From Flavobacteriia bacterium (GTDB lineage: Bacteria; Bacteroidota; Bacteroidia; Flavobacteriales; Flavobacteriaceae), in the NCBI GenBank assembly GCA_004293045.1, contig RDXY01000010.1:1-59668 (forward strand): a DNA stretch of 59,668 nt. Direction: 5' to 3'. This document shows positions 50,162-59,611 of the stretch, piece by piece. The translations under genes and the position numbers were made by a program. Under the pieces are notes generated by a model. It was given only the letters and a program-made list of their open reading frames with translations, had not been told where the DNA came from and did not search any database. Position 1 is the stretch's first letter. Every line of letters begins with the position of its first letter.

Positions 50162-51523
50162 TTAACCAAACAATTGTTCCACTAAATCTTCAATTTTACT
50201 AACCAATCGCACATCAATTTTAAAATCTTTTGGATTTATTTTATTGTGTTTGGATACGAAAATGGTAGAAAAACCTAATTTTTCAGCTTCATGAATGCGC
50301 TGTTCTACTTTATTTATGGGACGAATTTCGCCTGTTAAACCTACTTCGCCAGCAAAACAAAAATCTTTATCAATCGTAATGTCTTCATTGGAAGATAATA
50401 TAGCCGCCACTACAGCCAAATCAATTGCGGGATCGTCCACATTTATTCCACCTGTAATATTTAAAAATACGTCTTTAGCTCCCAGACGAAATCCTGCACG
50501 CTTTTCTAAAACGGCTAAAATCATGTTTAATCGTTTCAGATTATAGCCTGTTGTGCTACGTTGAGGTGTGCCATAAACAGCAGTGGAAACTAATGCCTGA
50601 ATTTCTATCATTAACGGACGCATACCTTCTATTGTAGTTGCAATTGCTGTACCAGATAGATAATTATCTTTATTAGAAATTAATATTTCCGATGGATTAC
50701 TAACTTCGCGTAAGCCGTTTCCTAACATTTCGTAAATGCCCAATTCGGCAGTAGAACCAAAACGGTTTTTTAATGCTCTTAAAATTCGATATACGTGATT
50801 TCGATCGCCTTCAAATTGCAATACGGTATCTACCATGTGTTCCAAAATTTTCGGCCCAGCAATTGTGCCATCTTTTGTGATGTGTCCAATTAAGATTACT
50901 GGAACGTTGGTTTCTTTTGCAAATTTTATCAATTCGGCGGTACATTCTCTAATTTGAGAAATACTACCTGCAGAAGATTCAATATATTCGGTATGTAAGG
51001 TTTGAATTGAATCGATAATTACAACTTGCGGTTCAATTTCTTCTATTTGACGAAAGATATTTTGTGTTTTGGTTTCGGTTAAAATAAAACAATTATCCGT
51101 TTGACCCGTAATTCTTTCGGCACGCATTTTTATTTGTTTCTGACTTTCTTCTCCTGAAACATATAAGGTTTTATAGGGTAATTTTAACGAAATTTGAAGC
51201 AAAAGGGTGCTTTTTCCAATTCCGGGTTCGCCACCCAAAAGTGTTAAGGAACCAGGGACTAATCCGCCACCCAATACGCGGTTTAATTCGCCATCAGTGG
51301 TATTCATCCGCACTTCTTCCGAAGTCGAAATTTCGTTAATTTTTAAAGGCTTCGCTACTTTTTTTGATTCAGAAGTAGTACTTCGCCAGGCTTGTTTTTC
51401 TTCTTTCTGAATAATTTCTTCTACAATCGTATTCCACTGCTTGCAAGACGTACATTGTCCAAGCCATTTAGAATAGTTGGTGCCACAACTTTGGCAAAAG
51501 AAGGACGTTTTTAATTTAGCCAT
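50162..51523 (-). CDS. radA: DNA repair protein RadA
   Basis: A 453-residue RadA (Sms), the helicase-like partner of RecA in recombination intermediates. Four-cysteine zinc finger at Cys10, 13, 24 and 27 (CQSCG...CTSC), Walker A GEPGIGKST (about 98-106), the RadA-specific KNRFGS motif (LKNRFGSTAE) and a C-terminal Lon-protease-like domain (SGGINVDDPAIDLAVVAAIL region, FAGEVGLTGEIRPI). All key residues are intact. It is in line with the esterase, flippase-like, panD and panC genes upstream on the same strand. Confidence 0.97.
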   Translation of the reverse strand: MAKLKTSFFCQSCGTNYSKWLGQCTSCKQWNTIVEEIIQKEEKQAWRSTTSESKKVAKPLKINEISTSEEVRMNTTDGELNRVLGGGLVPGSLTLLGGEPGIGKSTLLLQISLKLPYKTLYVSGEESQKQIKMRAERITGQTDNCFILTETKTQNIFRQIEEIEPQVVIIDSIQTLHTEYIESSAGSISQIRECTAELIKFAKETNVPVILIGHITKDGTIAGPKILEHMVDTVLQFEGDRNHVYRILRALKNRFGSTAELGIYEMLGNGLREVSNPSEILISNKDNYLSGTAIATTIEGMRPLMIEIQALVSTAVYGTPQRSTTGYNLKRLNMILAVLEKRAGFRLGAKDVFLNITGGINVDDPAIDLAVVAAILSSNEDITIDKDFCFAGEVGLTGEIRPINKVEQRIHEAEKLGFSTIFVSKHNKINPKDFKIDVRLVSKIEDLVEQLFG

Positions 51524-51541
51524 TTGTATTTTTTTTCGAAA

Positions 51542-52768
51542 TTATTCGTCTTTTTTTGGAGCTTCTGTAGGTGTTTCAGTTGGAGTTTCCACTGGCGCAG
51601 ATTCTTCAATTTCTTGTTTTGGTTCTTCTTTTCTTGATTTTAAAGCTTCTGCTCGATCTAAGATATAATTTTTGGTTAAATCCCCAATTTCTGATTTGGT
51701 ATAAGCGCTTTGATATTCTTTAGCGGCTCTTTTGTAATCCCCAATTTTCTCAAAATATAATCCTCTATGATAGGTTCCTAACATGGTTTTTGGATATTGT
51801 TTGTCGGCATACGCGCCTAATATTTCAAAATCTGAATACGCTTTATTTTTAATTATTGCTGCTTCAATGGCTTTAAAATCGGAATATCTTGGTTGTACTT
51901 TTAGCCCTATTTTTTTCTCAAGATTATCGTATTTATCAATTAAATATTGGGCATATCCACTATCTAATTTTAATATTTTTTCGTTAAATTCTAATTTCGA
52001 AATGGGTTGATAGCCATTGAAAATAAAGTAAAAAGCACTTGGAATAGCTTCTGCTACTAATGAATAATGCGAGGTGTTTTGAAACACATCATATCGATAG
52101 TTCAGATTCGTATTTTTAATTTCTTTTGCTACATCATCAAGTTTTTTTGTGTTTTCTTGAATTTCCTCTAAATCGGCTTTTGATGTAGCTTGATAATAAA
52201 ACACTGGTTTTTGTATTTTAGCTAGTCTTTCTGCGATACGAACTTCCATTTCTGGAGCCATTTCTGGGGAAATGGATAGGTAAGCATTAAAAATGGGGTC
52301 GTCTTTATATAAATAAAAATTTAGAAATCCTGCGGTGGTATCGTGCCCAGCAATCATTCTAAAAGGAAGTGTTCGGTATTTTTGTTGAATGTATGGCAAT
52401 AATTCAAATCCTATAAATTCAAAAAATTTAGCACCTGAATCTGCGGGTAAGCCATCTTCTCCATAATTGCTATCGTTAAAACGAGTTTCTCCATAATTTT
52501 GATTCACTGCAATAATAATTATTTCAGGTAAATCGTCCCAATAGTTTCCGTATTTTAATACTCCTGAAAAAGGATCGGCTAAATATTCGCCATCTAATAA
52601 AACTAAAATAGGATATTTTTTGTAGGGACTTTTTTCGTATGAAGCCGGCAAAATAACGTAAAAATTTCGTTCTTCGTTTAGTTTTTTAGATTGAATTTTG
52701 TCTTCCACTTTTTGTGAAAATAAGGCAACAGAAACCATTAAAAATAGTAGGGTAAATTTAATTTTCAT
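51542..52768 (-). CDS. Esterase-like alpha/beta-hydrolase with missing nucleophile serine
   Basis: A 408-residue protein: a signal peptide (1-19), then an esterase D/IroE-type alpha/beta-hydrolase fold (about 30-260; FYVILPASYEKSPYKKYPILVLLDGEYL). The nucleophile elbow, normally GHSxGG, reads GHDTTAG with Asp143 in place of Ser. The His region is retained (NTSHYSLVAEAIP, His234). The rest (about 260-370) is helical with TPR-like stretches (RGLYFEKIGDYKRAAKEYQS). The C-terminus is Pro/Thr/Glu-rich. Hydrolase activity is doubtful, so a binding or structural role is possible. Next to radA. Confidence 0.82.
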   Translation of the reverse strand: MKIKFTLLFLMVSVALFSQKVEDKIQSKKLNEERNFYVILPASYEKSPYKKYPILVLLDGEYLADPFSGVLKYGNYWDDLPEIIIIAVNQNYGETRFNDSNYGEDGLPADSGAKFFEFIGFELLPYIQQKYRTLPFRMIAGHDTTAGFLNFYLYKDDPIFNAYLSISPEMAPEMEVRIAERLAKIQKPVFYYQATSKADLEEIQENTKKLDDVAKEIKNTNLNYRYDVFQNTSHYSLVAEAIPSAFYFIFNGYQPISKLEFNEKILKLDSGYAQYLIDKYDNLEKKIGLKVQPRYSDFKAIEAAIIKNKAYSDFEILGAYADKQYPKTMLGTYHRGLYFEKIGDYKRAAKEYQSAYTKSEIGDLTKNYILDRAEALKSRKEEPKQEIEESAPVETPTETPTEAPKKDE

Positions 52769-52802
52769 AAGTAATTGGTTTAATAATGTAGCAATATACT
52801 AC

Positions 52803-53762
52803 TTATTTTTTATTATAAAGTGGTAAAAATGCGTAAGATAGCAAACCAAGAATAATGGTTAGTATCGTTTGTGAAGTCCATGCCAACCAGCCAAAAGCCG
52901 TTCCAATCTCATTTGATATATCGTATAACGAAAAAATCATGGCAATAGCTAACGGATAAGCACCCAAACCACCATTTGTAAATCCAACGGCAAGACTACC
53001 AAAAATGAATCCCATTATTACGATGTCAAAACCAATATTTTCGGTTTCAGGTAAGGCGTAAATAGGAATATAAAACATAAGTAAATAGGAAAACCAAATT
53101 AAAAAAGACAAGAAAATATATTTCCATTTGTCTTTCATCATTACAATGCTCAACATGCCTTCAATTAATCCTGAAAATTTACTTTTTAATTTTTTTATGA
53201 TTTTCCATTCGGCATATATCCAAATTAAAAGAAATACGATTCCTAGGAATAGACCAATAATTCCGAAGGAAATTATTTTTTCAAGCGCAATTTTTTCTTT
53301 GATGAAATTGTATAGTTTTTCAAATTGAAGTACAAATGCCAAACCTACAAACAAAAAAAACAGTATTAAATCTACAATTCTTTCTGCAACAATGGTTCCA
53401 AAGCCTTTATCGAAAGGTACGTTTTCATATTTTTTTAATAAGGCAGCTCTAGTAATTTCACCCGATCTTGGAATGGTTAAATTCATAAAATAAGAAACAC
53501 AAACCGACATAAAGTCGTTTTTGAAATTTGTTTGGTATCCTAAATGTTGTAAGGAATATTTCCAACGATATGCTCTTGCCCAATAACCAAAAAGTGAGAT
53601 TATTAATGAAAGGAAAATATAAAAATAATTGGCTTTTTGAAAGCAAAATTTTATTTTATTTAATTCTTCAACGGATAGTGTGGTATATTGATAATATATA
53701 AGTCCGAAACCCAATAACAAGGGAATAAAAACAGAGGCAATTTTGCTAATTTTTGCTTTCAA
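52803..53762 (-). CDS. UPF0104/lysylphosphatidylglycerol-synthase-type membrane protein (flippase-like)
   Basis: A 319-residue polytopic protein with about 8 predicted membrane helices. The family motifs are ARAYRWKYSLQHLGY, SYFMNLTIPRSGEITRAALLKKYENVPFDKGFGTIVAERIVDL and FTNGGLGAYPLAIAMI. This is the membrane part of MprF-type proteins without a synthase domain; such proteins may flip lipids. It starts 2 bases after the panD stop, in a panC-panD-flippase-esterase-radA row common in this group. Confidence 0.88.
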   Translation of the reverse strand: MKAKISKIASVFIPLLLGFGLIYYQYTTLSVEELNKIKFCFQKANYFYIFLSLIISLFGYWARAYRWKYSLQHLGYQTNFKNDFMSVCVSYFMNLTIPRSGEITRAALLKKYENVPFDKGFGTIVAERIVDLILFFLFVGLAFVLQFEKLYNFIKEKIALEKIISFGIIGLFLGIVFLLIWIYAEWKIIKKLKSKFSGLIEGMLSIVMMKDKWKYIFLSFLIWFSYLLMFYIPIYALPETENIGFDIVIMGFIFGSLAVGFTNGGLGAYPLAIAMIFSLYDISNEIGTAFGWLAWTSQTILTIILGLLSYAFLPLYNKK

Positions 53763-53764
53763 AA

Positions 53765-54115
53765 CTAGGTTAAAGAATTATCTTTTTCATTAGGAAACAC
53801 CAAACAAGGTTTAAATGTTTTTGCTTCTTCAAAGTCAATAATTCCGTACGCAATAATGATAATTATATCACCACGATGTACTTTTCGTGCAGCAGGTCCG
53901 TTTAAAGTAATTTCGCCAGTGTTTCTTGGTCCTTTAATGGCATAAGTTTCTAAACGTTCCCCATTATTTACATTCACAATGGCCACTTTTTCACCTTCTA
54001 CAATATTTGCTGCTTCAAGTAAAGCTTCGTCAATTGTAATACTTCCAATATAATTTAAATCGGCTCCAGTAACAGAAACTCTGTGTATCTTAGATTTTAC
54101 TACTTGTATTTGCAT
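53765..54115 (-). CDS. panD: Aspartate 1-decarboxylase
   Basis: A 116-residue pyruvoyl enzyme that makes beta-alanine from aspartate for pantothenate. The proenzyme self-cleaves between Gly24 and Ser25 (YIGS), and Lys9 and Tyr22 are the usual neighbours. The ATG at 54115 gives the standard N-terminus. It lies between panC and the flippase-like gene; the panC-panD pair completes the pantoate-to-pantothenate end of the route. Confidence 0.97.
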   Translation of the reverse strand: MQIQVVKSKIHRVSVTGADLNYIGSITIDEALLEAANIVEGEKVAIVNVNNGERLETYAIKGPRNTGEITLNGPAARKVHRGDIIIIIAYGIIDFEEAKTFKPCLVFPNEKDNSLT

Positions 54116-54151
54116 GGGGCAAAGTTAATTAATTCAAGTAAATTTTATAAT

Positions 54152-55000
54152 TTATTTTAACGAAATATTATCAATTAATCGAATATTTTCAATAAAAACA
54201 GCAACAAACGCTCTGTAATTTTTATTTTTTATTTTTCTTTTACAAGTTAAAAGCGTCTCTTCTTCGGCAATTTCAAAATATTCTAAAGTAAAATTTTTGT
54301 GTTTTTTAAAATCGCGTACTACAAGTTTTGTGACTTCTTGAGCTGATTTTAACATAAATTTTTCTTTGGCTTCTAATAGAATTTTGTAAATTATACTCGA
54401 TTCATTTCGCGCCTTTTCAGAAAGGCGTTCATTACGGCTGCTCATGGCTAAACCACTGGGTTCTCTATAAATTTCACAAGGAATTACGTTTACTGGAATT
54501 TTATGTTTGGCAACCAATTTTCTTACAATTTGTAATTGCTGAAAATCTTTTTCGCCAAAATAAGCATTTGTGGGTTTTACAATTTCAAATAATTTTTTAA
54601 CAATAGTTCCCACGCCATCAAAATGTCCTGGTCGATGTTTTCCTTCCATTTGATGTTCTAATCCATCATAATCAAAAGAAGCGGAAAGGGTATTGCCTTC
54701 ATAAATATCAGTTACACTTGGCGCGTAAATGAGTATGTTTTCGTTTAATTTTCTAACAAGAGCTACATCTTTTTCTAAAGTTCTTGGATATTTTTTTAAA
54801 TCATCCGCATTATTAAACTGTGTTGGATTTACAAAAATACTTAAAACGGTAATTTCATTTTCGGATAAAGCTTGTTCCAATAATGAAAGATGGCCTTGAT
54901 GTAAAGCACCCATTGTAGGCACAAAGCCAATTTTTTTTGATTGATTTAGAGCTTGGCTTAGTTCAATTTGAAGCGTTTTTTGGGTTTGAAAAACAGGCAT
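54152..55000 (-). CDS. panC: Pantothenate synthetase
   Basis: A 282-residue adenylate-forming ligase that joins pantoate and beta-alanine. HIGH-like ATP motif VPTMGALHQGHLSLL (about 28-42), FVNPTQFN, FGEKDFQQLQIVRKLV and SSRNERLS are intact. It heads the minus-strand operon panC-panD-flippase-esterase-radA. A TAAGTTTG -7 element lies 19 bases ahead. Confidence 0.97.
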   Translation of the reverse strand: MPVFQTQKTLQIELSQALNQSKKIGFVPTMGALHQGHLSLLEQALSENEITVLSIFVNPTQFNNADDLKKYPRTLEKDVALVRKLNENILIYAPSVTDIYEGNTLSASFDYDGLEHQMEGKHRPGHFDGVGTIVKKLFEIVKPTNAYFGEKDFQQLQIVRKLVAKHKIPVNVIPCEIYREPSGLAMSSRNERLSEKARNESSIIYKILLEAKEKFMLKSAQEVTKLVVRDFKKHKNFTLEYFEIAEEETLLTCKRKIKNKNYRAFVAVFIENIRLIDNISLK

Positions 55001-55019
55001 AATTAAATATAATAAAGTG

Positions 55020-55027
55020 CAAACTTA
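55020..55027 (-). promoter_or_regulatory. Candidate -7 element for panC operon
   Basis: TAAGTTTG on the minus strand, 19 bases before the panC start. It is divergent from the plus-strand element at 55059-55066, with 31 bases between them. Confidence 0.55.
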
Positions 55028-55058
55028 CTATTTTAGTAGATAAGTCCATAAATTTTTA

Positions 55059-55066
55059 TAATTTTG
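55059..55066 (+). promoter_or_regulatory. Candidate -7 element for the GT5-like gene
   Basis: TAATTTTG matches TAnnTTTG, 29 bases before the ATG at 55096. Confidence 0.5.
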
Positions 55067-55095
55067 CATATTAAACAAAATATAACATTTATTAT

Positions 55096-55902
55096 ATGAA
55101 TGACAAGAGGATATTATATGTATCATCTGAAGTAGTGCCATATTTAGCCGAAAACGAAGTATCACTACATTCTTATGAGTTGCCGAAAATGATAAATGAA
55201 GTAGGAGGGCAGATAAGAATTTTTATGCCAAGATACGGAAATATCAACGAACGCCGACATCAATTACATGAGGTAATTCGACTTTCTGGTATGAATTTGG
55301 TAGTGAATGATATGGATATGCCTTTAATTATTAAAGTTGCTTCAATACCAAAAGAAAGAATTCAGGTTTATTTTATTGATAATGATGAATATTTTAAAAG
55401 AAAAGCTACTTTTTCAGATGAAGAAGGCGTGTTGTATTCCGATAATGATGAAAGAGCTATTTTCTTTGCAAAAGGAGTAGTGGAAACCGTAAAAAAATTA
55501 AATTGGGTACCCGATATTATTCATGTTCATGGTTGGATGGCTTCTTTGTTGCCAGTATATTTAAAACATTATTATAAAAACGAAGGTATTTTTGAAGACA
55601 CAAAAATTATTACTTCTATTTATGCGACTGATTTTGAAGGAACGCTTGATGCAGAATTGATTACTAAATTAGCATTCGACAATTTACCACAAGAGGCTAT
55701 TTCTAAATACAAAGAGCCCGTTTTTACTAATTTAATGAAAGCTACAATTGATCATTCCGATGCCATAATTATAGCCTCAGAAAATGTGTCTGCAGATTTA
55801 ACAAAATATATAGAAACTTCAAAAAAACCTTTTTTACCTTTCACCCCGAAAGAATCGTTAAAAGAAGCATATTTAGAGTTTTTAAAAAATAAAGTACACT
55901 AA
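55096..55902 (+). CDS. Half-length GT5 (glycogen/starch synthase catalytic domain) homologue
   Basis: A 268-residue protein that aligns with the N-terminal (GT5) Rossmann domain of glycogen synthase only: RILYVSSEVVPYLAENE, GGQIRIFMPRYGNI, IQVYFIDNDEYF, WVPDIIHVHGWMASLLPVYLK, AIIIASENVSADL. The usual length is about 480; here the C-terminal domain with the ADP-glucose site is absent, and the KxGGL motif normally after the first strand is not seen (PYLAENEVS). Glucosyl transfer is therefore unlikely without a partner. It may be a scaffold or regulator. It leads the unit with the DUF4270 lipoprotein and glmS. Confidence 0.82.
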   Translation: MNDKRILYVSSEVVPYLAENEVSLHSYELPKMINEVGGQIRIFMPRYGNINERRHQLHEVIRLSGMNLVVNDMDMPLIIKVASIPKERIQVYFIDNDEYFKRKATFSDEEGVLYSDNDERAIFFAKGVVETVKKLNWVPDIIHVHGWMASLLPVYLKHYYKNEGIFEDTKIITSIYATDFEGTLDAELITKLAFDNLPQEAISKYKEPVFTNLMKATIDHSDAIIIASENVSADLTKYIETSKKPFLPFTPKESLKEAYLEFLKNKVH

Positions 55903-55907
55903 TAAAA

Positions 55908-57713
55908 ATGAAAAAACATATAACCGTTTTATTTTTATCTTTTGCATTGGTATTTATTTCTTGTGATCAAGATTTTAATACAATTGGATCAGATTTAGTA
56001 GGTGATGAACATTTTGACTTCAATACGCATGAAGCACAATTGAAAGCCTATTCTGTAAAAACAAATGAAGTGCAAACTAATAATTTGCCCATTAATCCAT
56101 TAGGGATATACAATAACCCTTATTTTGGAGTAACCAAAGCAAATTTTGTGTCGCAACTTTCTTTAGCGACTGCCCAGCCTAAATTTGGCACCAACGTGCA
56201 AGTAGAAAATGTAATTTTGTATGTGCCTTATTTCAGTACGGTTGAAACTAATAATGCGGATGGTTCAAAAGTATATTCTTTACAGTCAATATACGGAGCA
56301 AATAAAGAAAGTAAAATGAAACTAAGTGTGTATGAAAACGGATATTATTTGAATTCATACAATCCAAACGATAATTTTCAAACACAACAACGCTTTTTTT
56401 CTGATGGATCTACAAACGGGAATTTAATTAATTTTGAGAATCTAAAAAGAGGACATGATGGTAATGGAAATTCTGTACAAAACGGAACACGCTTAAATGA
56501 TAGTCCAAATGCAGCAGAAAACGATCAGTTCTTTTTTAATAAATCAGAAATTATTGTTTATAAAACAAAATTTAATACCGTAACCGGAATTTTGGAATAT
56601 GTTGATGCAAATGATGTGGTATTAGCCAATCAAAATGATGTTTCTTTAAGAGTTGTTAAAGAACGTTTAGCGCCAGGAATTTACCTAACTTTAAATAAAA
56701 CTTTCTTTAAGAAAAGAATTCTTGAAGCAGGAAGTGCAAATTTATTCAATAACAATGAATTTAAACAATATTTTAAAGGGTTGTATTTTAAAATAGAACA
56801 ACTGTCAGGAGAAGAAGGTGCTATGGCCATGATTAATTTTTCCAATGCTAAGGTAAATTTAAATTATAGCTCTGTAGACGACGGAGCAACAGCAGGTACT
56901 GCCGCTACCTCTAAAACACTAGTGCTAAATTTAGGTACAAATTCAGGTGCAAATTCAGTTTCACTTCAAGATTATTCCTATTCAGGAGTCTATAATTCCG
57001 GATTAAACGCATCCGCTACCAATCCAGCTTTTGGTTCCGATTCTAAATTATATTTAAAAGGAGGAAAAGGTTCTGTGGTGTATCTGGATGTTTTTGGATC
57101 TGCAGATGTCTTAAAACCAGTTAATGGACAATTGGTCGCTGGTACGAATCAAATTCCAGATGAATTGGATCAATTACGTTTAAATGGGTGGTTAATTAAT
57201 GAAGCCTATTTAGAGTTTTACATTGATAAAACTGCCATGGCAGGCGCCAATCAATTAGAAGCGGAAAGATTATATTTATTTGATGCTACGAATCAAAAAC
57301 CATTGGTAGATTATACTTTTGATGCTACCACAAATTCAAATACAAAATATAATAAATTAATTTTTGGCGGAATTATTGAACGTGACGATACAACTGAAAA
57401 AAAAGGAATTAAATATAAAATTAGAATCACACAACATATTAATAATTTAATAAATAGTACAGATACTAATTTGAATAAAAACGTAAGATTAGGCCTAACA
57501 GTTACTGAAAATATTGCATACTCAAATAATTATTATTATAAATCGCCACTTAGTCTTACTAATGCAATAATGAGTACCAATGATGTTGTCGAATATTTCC
57601 CTGTAGCCTCAATTATGGAACAACAAGGCGTCGTGCTTCATGGTACTAATCCAAGTGCTGAAGACACGTCAAAAAAATTAAAGTTAGTAATACATTATAC
57701 AAAACCAAATTAA
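55908..57713 (+). CDS. DUF4270 lipoprotein
   Basis: A 601-residue protein with a lipoprotein signal (LVFISC, Cys19) followed by DQDFN. The mature part is DUF4270: IGSDLVGDEHFDF, INPLGIYNNPYFGVTKANFVSQLSL, ILYVPYFSTVE. It is mostly predicted beta-strand with Asn/Ser/Thr-rich loops, typical of exported proteins. The acidic residue next to the cysteine is compatible with surface display, as in Bacteroidota export signals, but this is inference. The function is unknown. It lies 5 bases after the GT5-like gene and 12 before glmS. Confidence 0.88.
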   Translation: MKKHITVLFLSFALVFISCDQDFNTIGSDLVGDEHFDFNTHEAQLKAYSVKTNEVQTNNLPINPLGIYNNPYFGVTKANFVSQLSLATAQPKFGTNVQVENVILYVPYFSTVETNNADGSKVYSLQSIYGANKESKMKLSVYENGYYLNSYNPNDNFQTQQRFFSDGSTNGNLINFENLKRGHDGNGNSVQNGTRLNDSPNAAENDQFFFNKSEIIVYKTKFNTVTGILEYVDANDVVLANQNDVSLRVVKERLAPGIYLTLNKTFFKKRILEAGSANLFNNNEFKQYFKGLYFKIEQLSGEEGAMAMINFSNAKVNLNYSSVDDGATAGTAATSKTLVLNLGTNSGANSVSLQDYSYSGVYNSGLNASATNPAFGSDSKLYLKGGKGSVVYLDVFGSADVLKPVNGQLVAGTNQIPDELDQLRLNGWLINEAYLEFYIDKTAMAGANQLEAERLYLFDATNQKPLVDYTFDATTNSNTKYNKLIFGGIIERDDTTEKKGIKYKIRITQHINNLINSTDTNLNKNVRLGLTVTENIAYSNNYYYKSPLSLTNAIMSTNDVVEYFPVASIMEQQGVVLHGTNPSAEDTSKKLKLVIHYTKPN

Positions 57714-57725
57714 ACCCTTAAACAT

Positions 57726-59573
57726 ATGTGTGGAATCGTAGGTTATATTGGTCATAGAGAAGCATATCCAATAATTATTAAAGGATTAAAAAGATTAGAA
57801 TATCGTGGTTACGATAGTGCTGGTTTAGTTTTATATGACGGAAAAAATTTAAAGATTTGTAAAACGAAAGGTAAAGTTTCCGATTTAGAAGAAAAAATTG
57901 AAAAAGAAATAACTACTGACGGACATATAGGTTTTGGTCACACGCGTTGGGCTACTCATGGGGTACCTAATGATGTAAATTCGCATCCTCATTTTTCAAA
58001 TTCTGGGAAATTAGCCATCGTGCACAATGGAATTATTGAAAATTATGAACCGTTAAAAAAAGAACTAGTTAAAAGAGGCTATGTGTTTCATTCTGATACA
58101 GATACAGAAGTTTTAATTAATTTAATTGAAGACGTTCAGAAAACAGATAATTTAAAACTAGGAAAAGCAGTACAAGTTGCTTTAAATCAAGTAGTTGGCG
58201 CATATGCAATTGTTGTATTTGATGTAAACAAGCCAAACGAATTAGTTTGTGCTCGTTTAGGTTCTCCATTAGCAATTGGTATTGGTGAAGACGAATATTT
58301 TGTAGCCTCAGATGCTTCCCCGTTTATTGAGTTTACTTCAAATGCTATTTATTTAGAAGATGAGGAAATGGCTATTATTCGTTTGCATAAACCAATGAAA
58401 GTTCGAAAAATTAAAGATGACTCACTAGTAGATCCTTATGTTCAAGAATTGCAAATGAATTTAGAACAAATTGAAAAAGGGGGTTATGAACATTTCATGT
58501 TAAAAGAAATTTACGAGCAACCAAATGTAATAAAAGACACGTATAGAGGAAGATTGTTGGCAAACAAAGGGATCATTCAAATGTCTGGCGTAGAAGATAA
58601 TTTAGAAAAATTTACCAATGCCAAACGTATTTTAATTATTGCATGCGGTACATCCTGGCATGCAGGTTTGGTGGCCGAATATATTATTGAAGAATTCGCA
58701 AGAATACCTGTTGAGGTAGAATATGCCTCAGAATTTAGATACAGAAACCCAATTATTAATAAAGACGATGTGGTAATAGCAATTTCTCAATCTGGAGAAA
58801 CCGCTGATACCTTAGCAGCTATAAAATTAGCTAAAGAAAATGGTGCCTTTGTTTTTGGGGTATGTAACGTTGTAGGTTCTTCAATTTCTAGAGAAACCGA
58901 CGCGGGTGCTTACACCCACGCAGGTCCAGAAATTGGTGTGGCTTCTACAAAAGCATTTACTACTCAAATTACCATTCTTACTCTTTTGGCATTGCGTTTA
59001 GCTAAAGCTAAGGGGACTATGAATCATTCTGATTACCAACGTTATTTGTTAGAATTAGAAATGATTCCAGAAAAGGTTCAAGAAGCGTTGCAAACAAATG
59101 ATGTGGCTTTTGAAATTGCTAAAATTTACAAAGATGTACCCAATGCTTTATACTTGGGAAGAGGGTTTAACTTTCCTGTAGCCTTAGAAGGAGCATTGAA
59201 ATTAAAAGAAATATCATACATTCACGCTGAAGGATATCCGGCTGCAGAAATGAAGCACGGACCAATCGCCTTAATTGACGAACAAATGCCGGTTATAGTA
59301 ATTGCTCCAAATAAAGGACATTATGATAAAGTAGTAAGTAATATTCAAGAAATAAAATCAAGAAGTGGAAAAATTATTGCAGTTGTAACTAAAGGCGATA
59401 CGCAAGTAAAAGCTCTAGCAGATCACGTAATAGAAATTCCAGAAACTTCAGAAGCATTAACGCCGTTACTAACTACCATACCTTTGCAATTGTTGTCCTA
59501 TCACATTGCAGTATTAAGAGGTTGTAATGTGGATCAGCCAAGAAATTTAGCAAAATCAGTTACTGTAGAATAA
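57726..59573 (+). CDS. glmS: Glutamine-fructose-6-phosphate aminotransferase
   Basis: A 615-residue enzyme that makes glucosamine-6-phosphate, the first step toward UDP-GlcNAc. It starts MCGIVGYIG, with Cys2 as the glutaminase nucleophile after Met removal. The N-terminal amidotransferase continues GLKRLEYRGYDSAG, HTRWATHG and NGIIENY. Two SIS domains follow (IACGTSWHAGLVAE, SQSGETADTLAAI, GRGFNFPVALEGALKLKEISYIHAEGY, KSVTVE). No glmS ribozyme is seen, as expected for Bacteroidota. A terminator follows. Confidence 0.98.
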   Translation: MCGIVGYIGHREAYPIIIKGLKRLEYRGYDSAGLVLYDGKNLKICKTKGKVSDLEEKIEKEITTDGHIGFGHTRWATHGVPNDVNSHPHFSNSGKLAIVHNGIIENYEPLKKELVKRGYVFHSDTDTEVLINLIEDVQKTDNLKLGKAVQVALNQVVGAYAIVVFDVNKPNELVCARLGSPLAIGIGEDEYFVASDASPFIEFTSNAIYLEDEEMAIIRLHKPMKVRKIKDDSLVDPYVQELQMNLEQIEKGGYEHFMLKEIYEQPNVIKDTYRGRLLANKGIIQMSGVEDNLEKFTNAKRILIIACGTSWHAGLVAEYIIEEFARIPVEVEYASEFRYRNPIINKDDVVIAISQSGETADTLAAIKLAKENGAFVFGVCNVVGSSISRETDAGAYTHAGPEIGVASTKAFTTQITILTLLALRLAKAKGTMNHSDYQRYLLELEMIPEKVQEALQTNDVAFEIAKIYKDVPNALYLGRGFNFPVALEGALKLKEISYIHAEGYPAAEMKHGPIALIDEQMPVIVIAPNKGHYDKVVSNIQEIKSRSGKIIAVVTKGDTQVKALADHVIEIPETSEALTPLLTTIPLQLLSYHIAVLRGCNVDQPRNLAKSVTVE

Positions 59574-59576
59574 CAT

Positions 59577-59611
59577 AAAAAGCGAAATAATTACTATTTC
59601 GCTTTTTTTTT
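59577..59611 (+). terminator. Rho-independent terminator after glmS
   Basis: AAAAAGCGAAATA (59577-59589) pairs with TATTTCGCTTTTT (59595-59607), then more Ts. The last 57 bases of the window hold nothing recognisable. Confidence 0.85.

Noticed and set aside
57690..57726. glmS ribozyme upstream of glmS
   Set aside because: Only 12 bases separate glmS from the preceding gene, so there is no room for the ribozyme.
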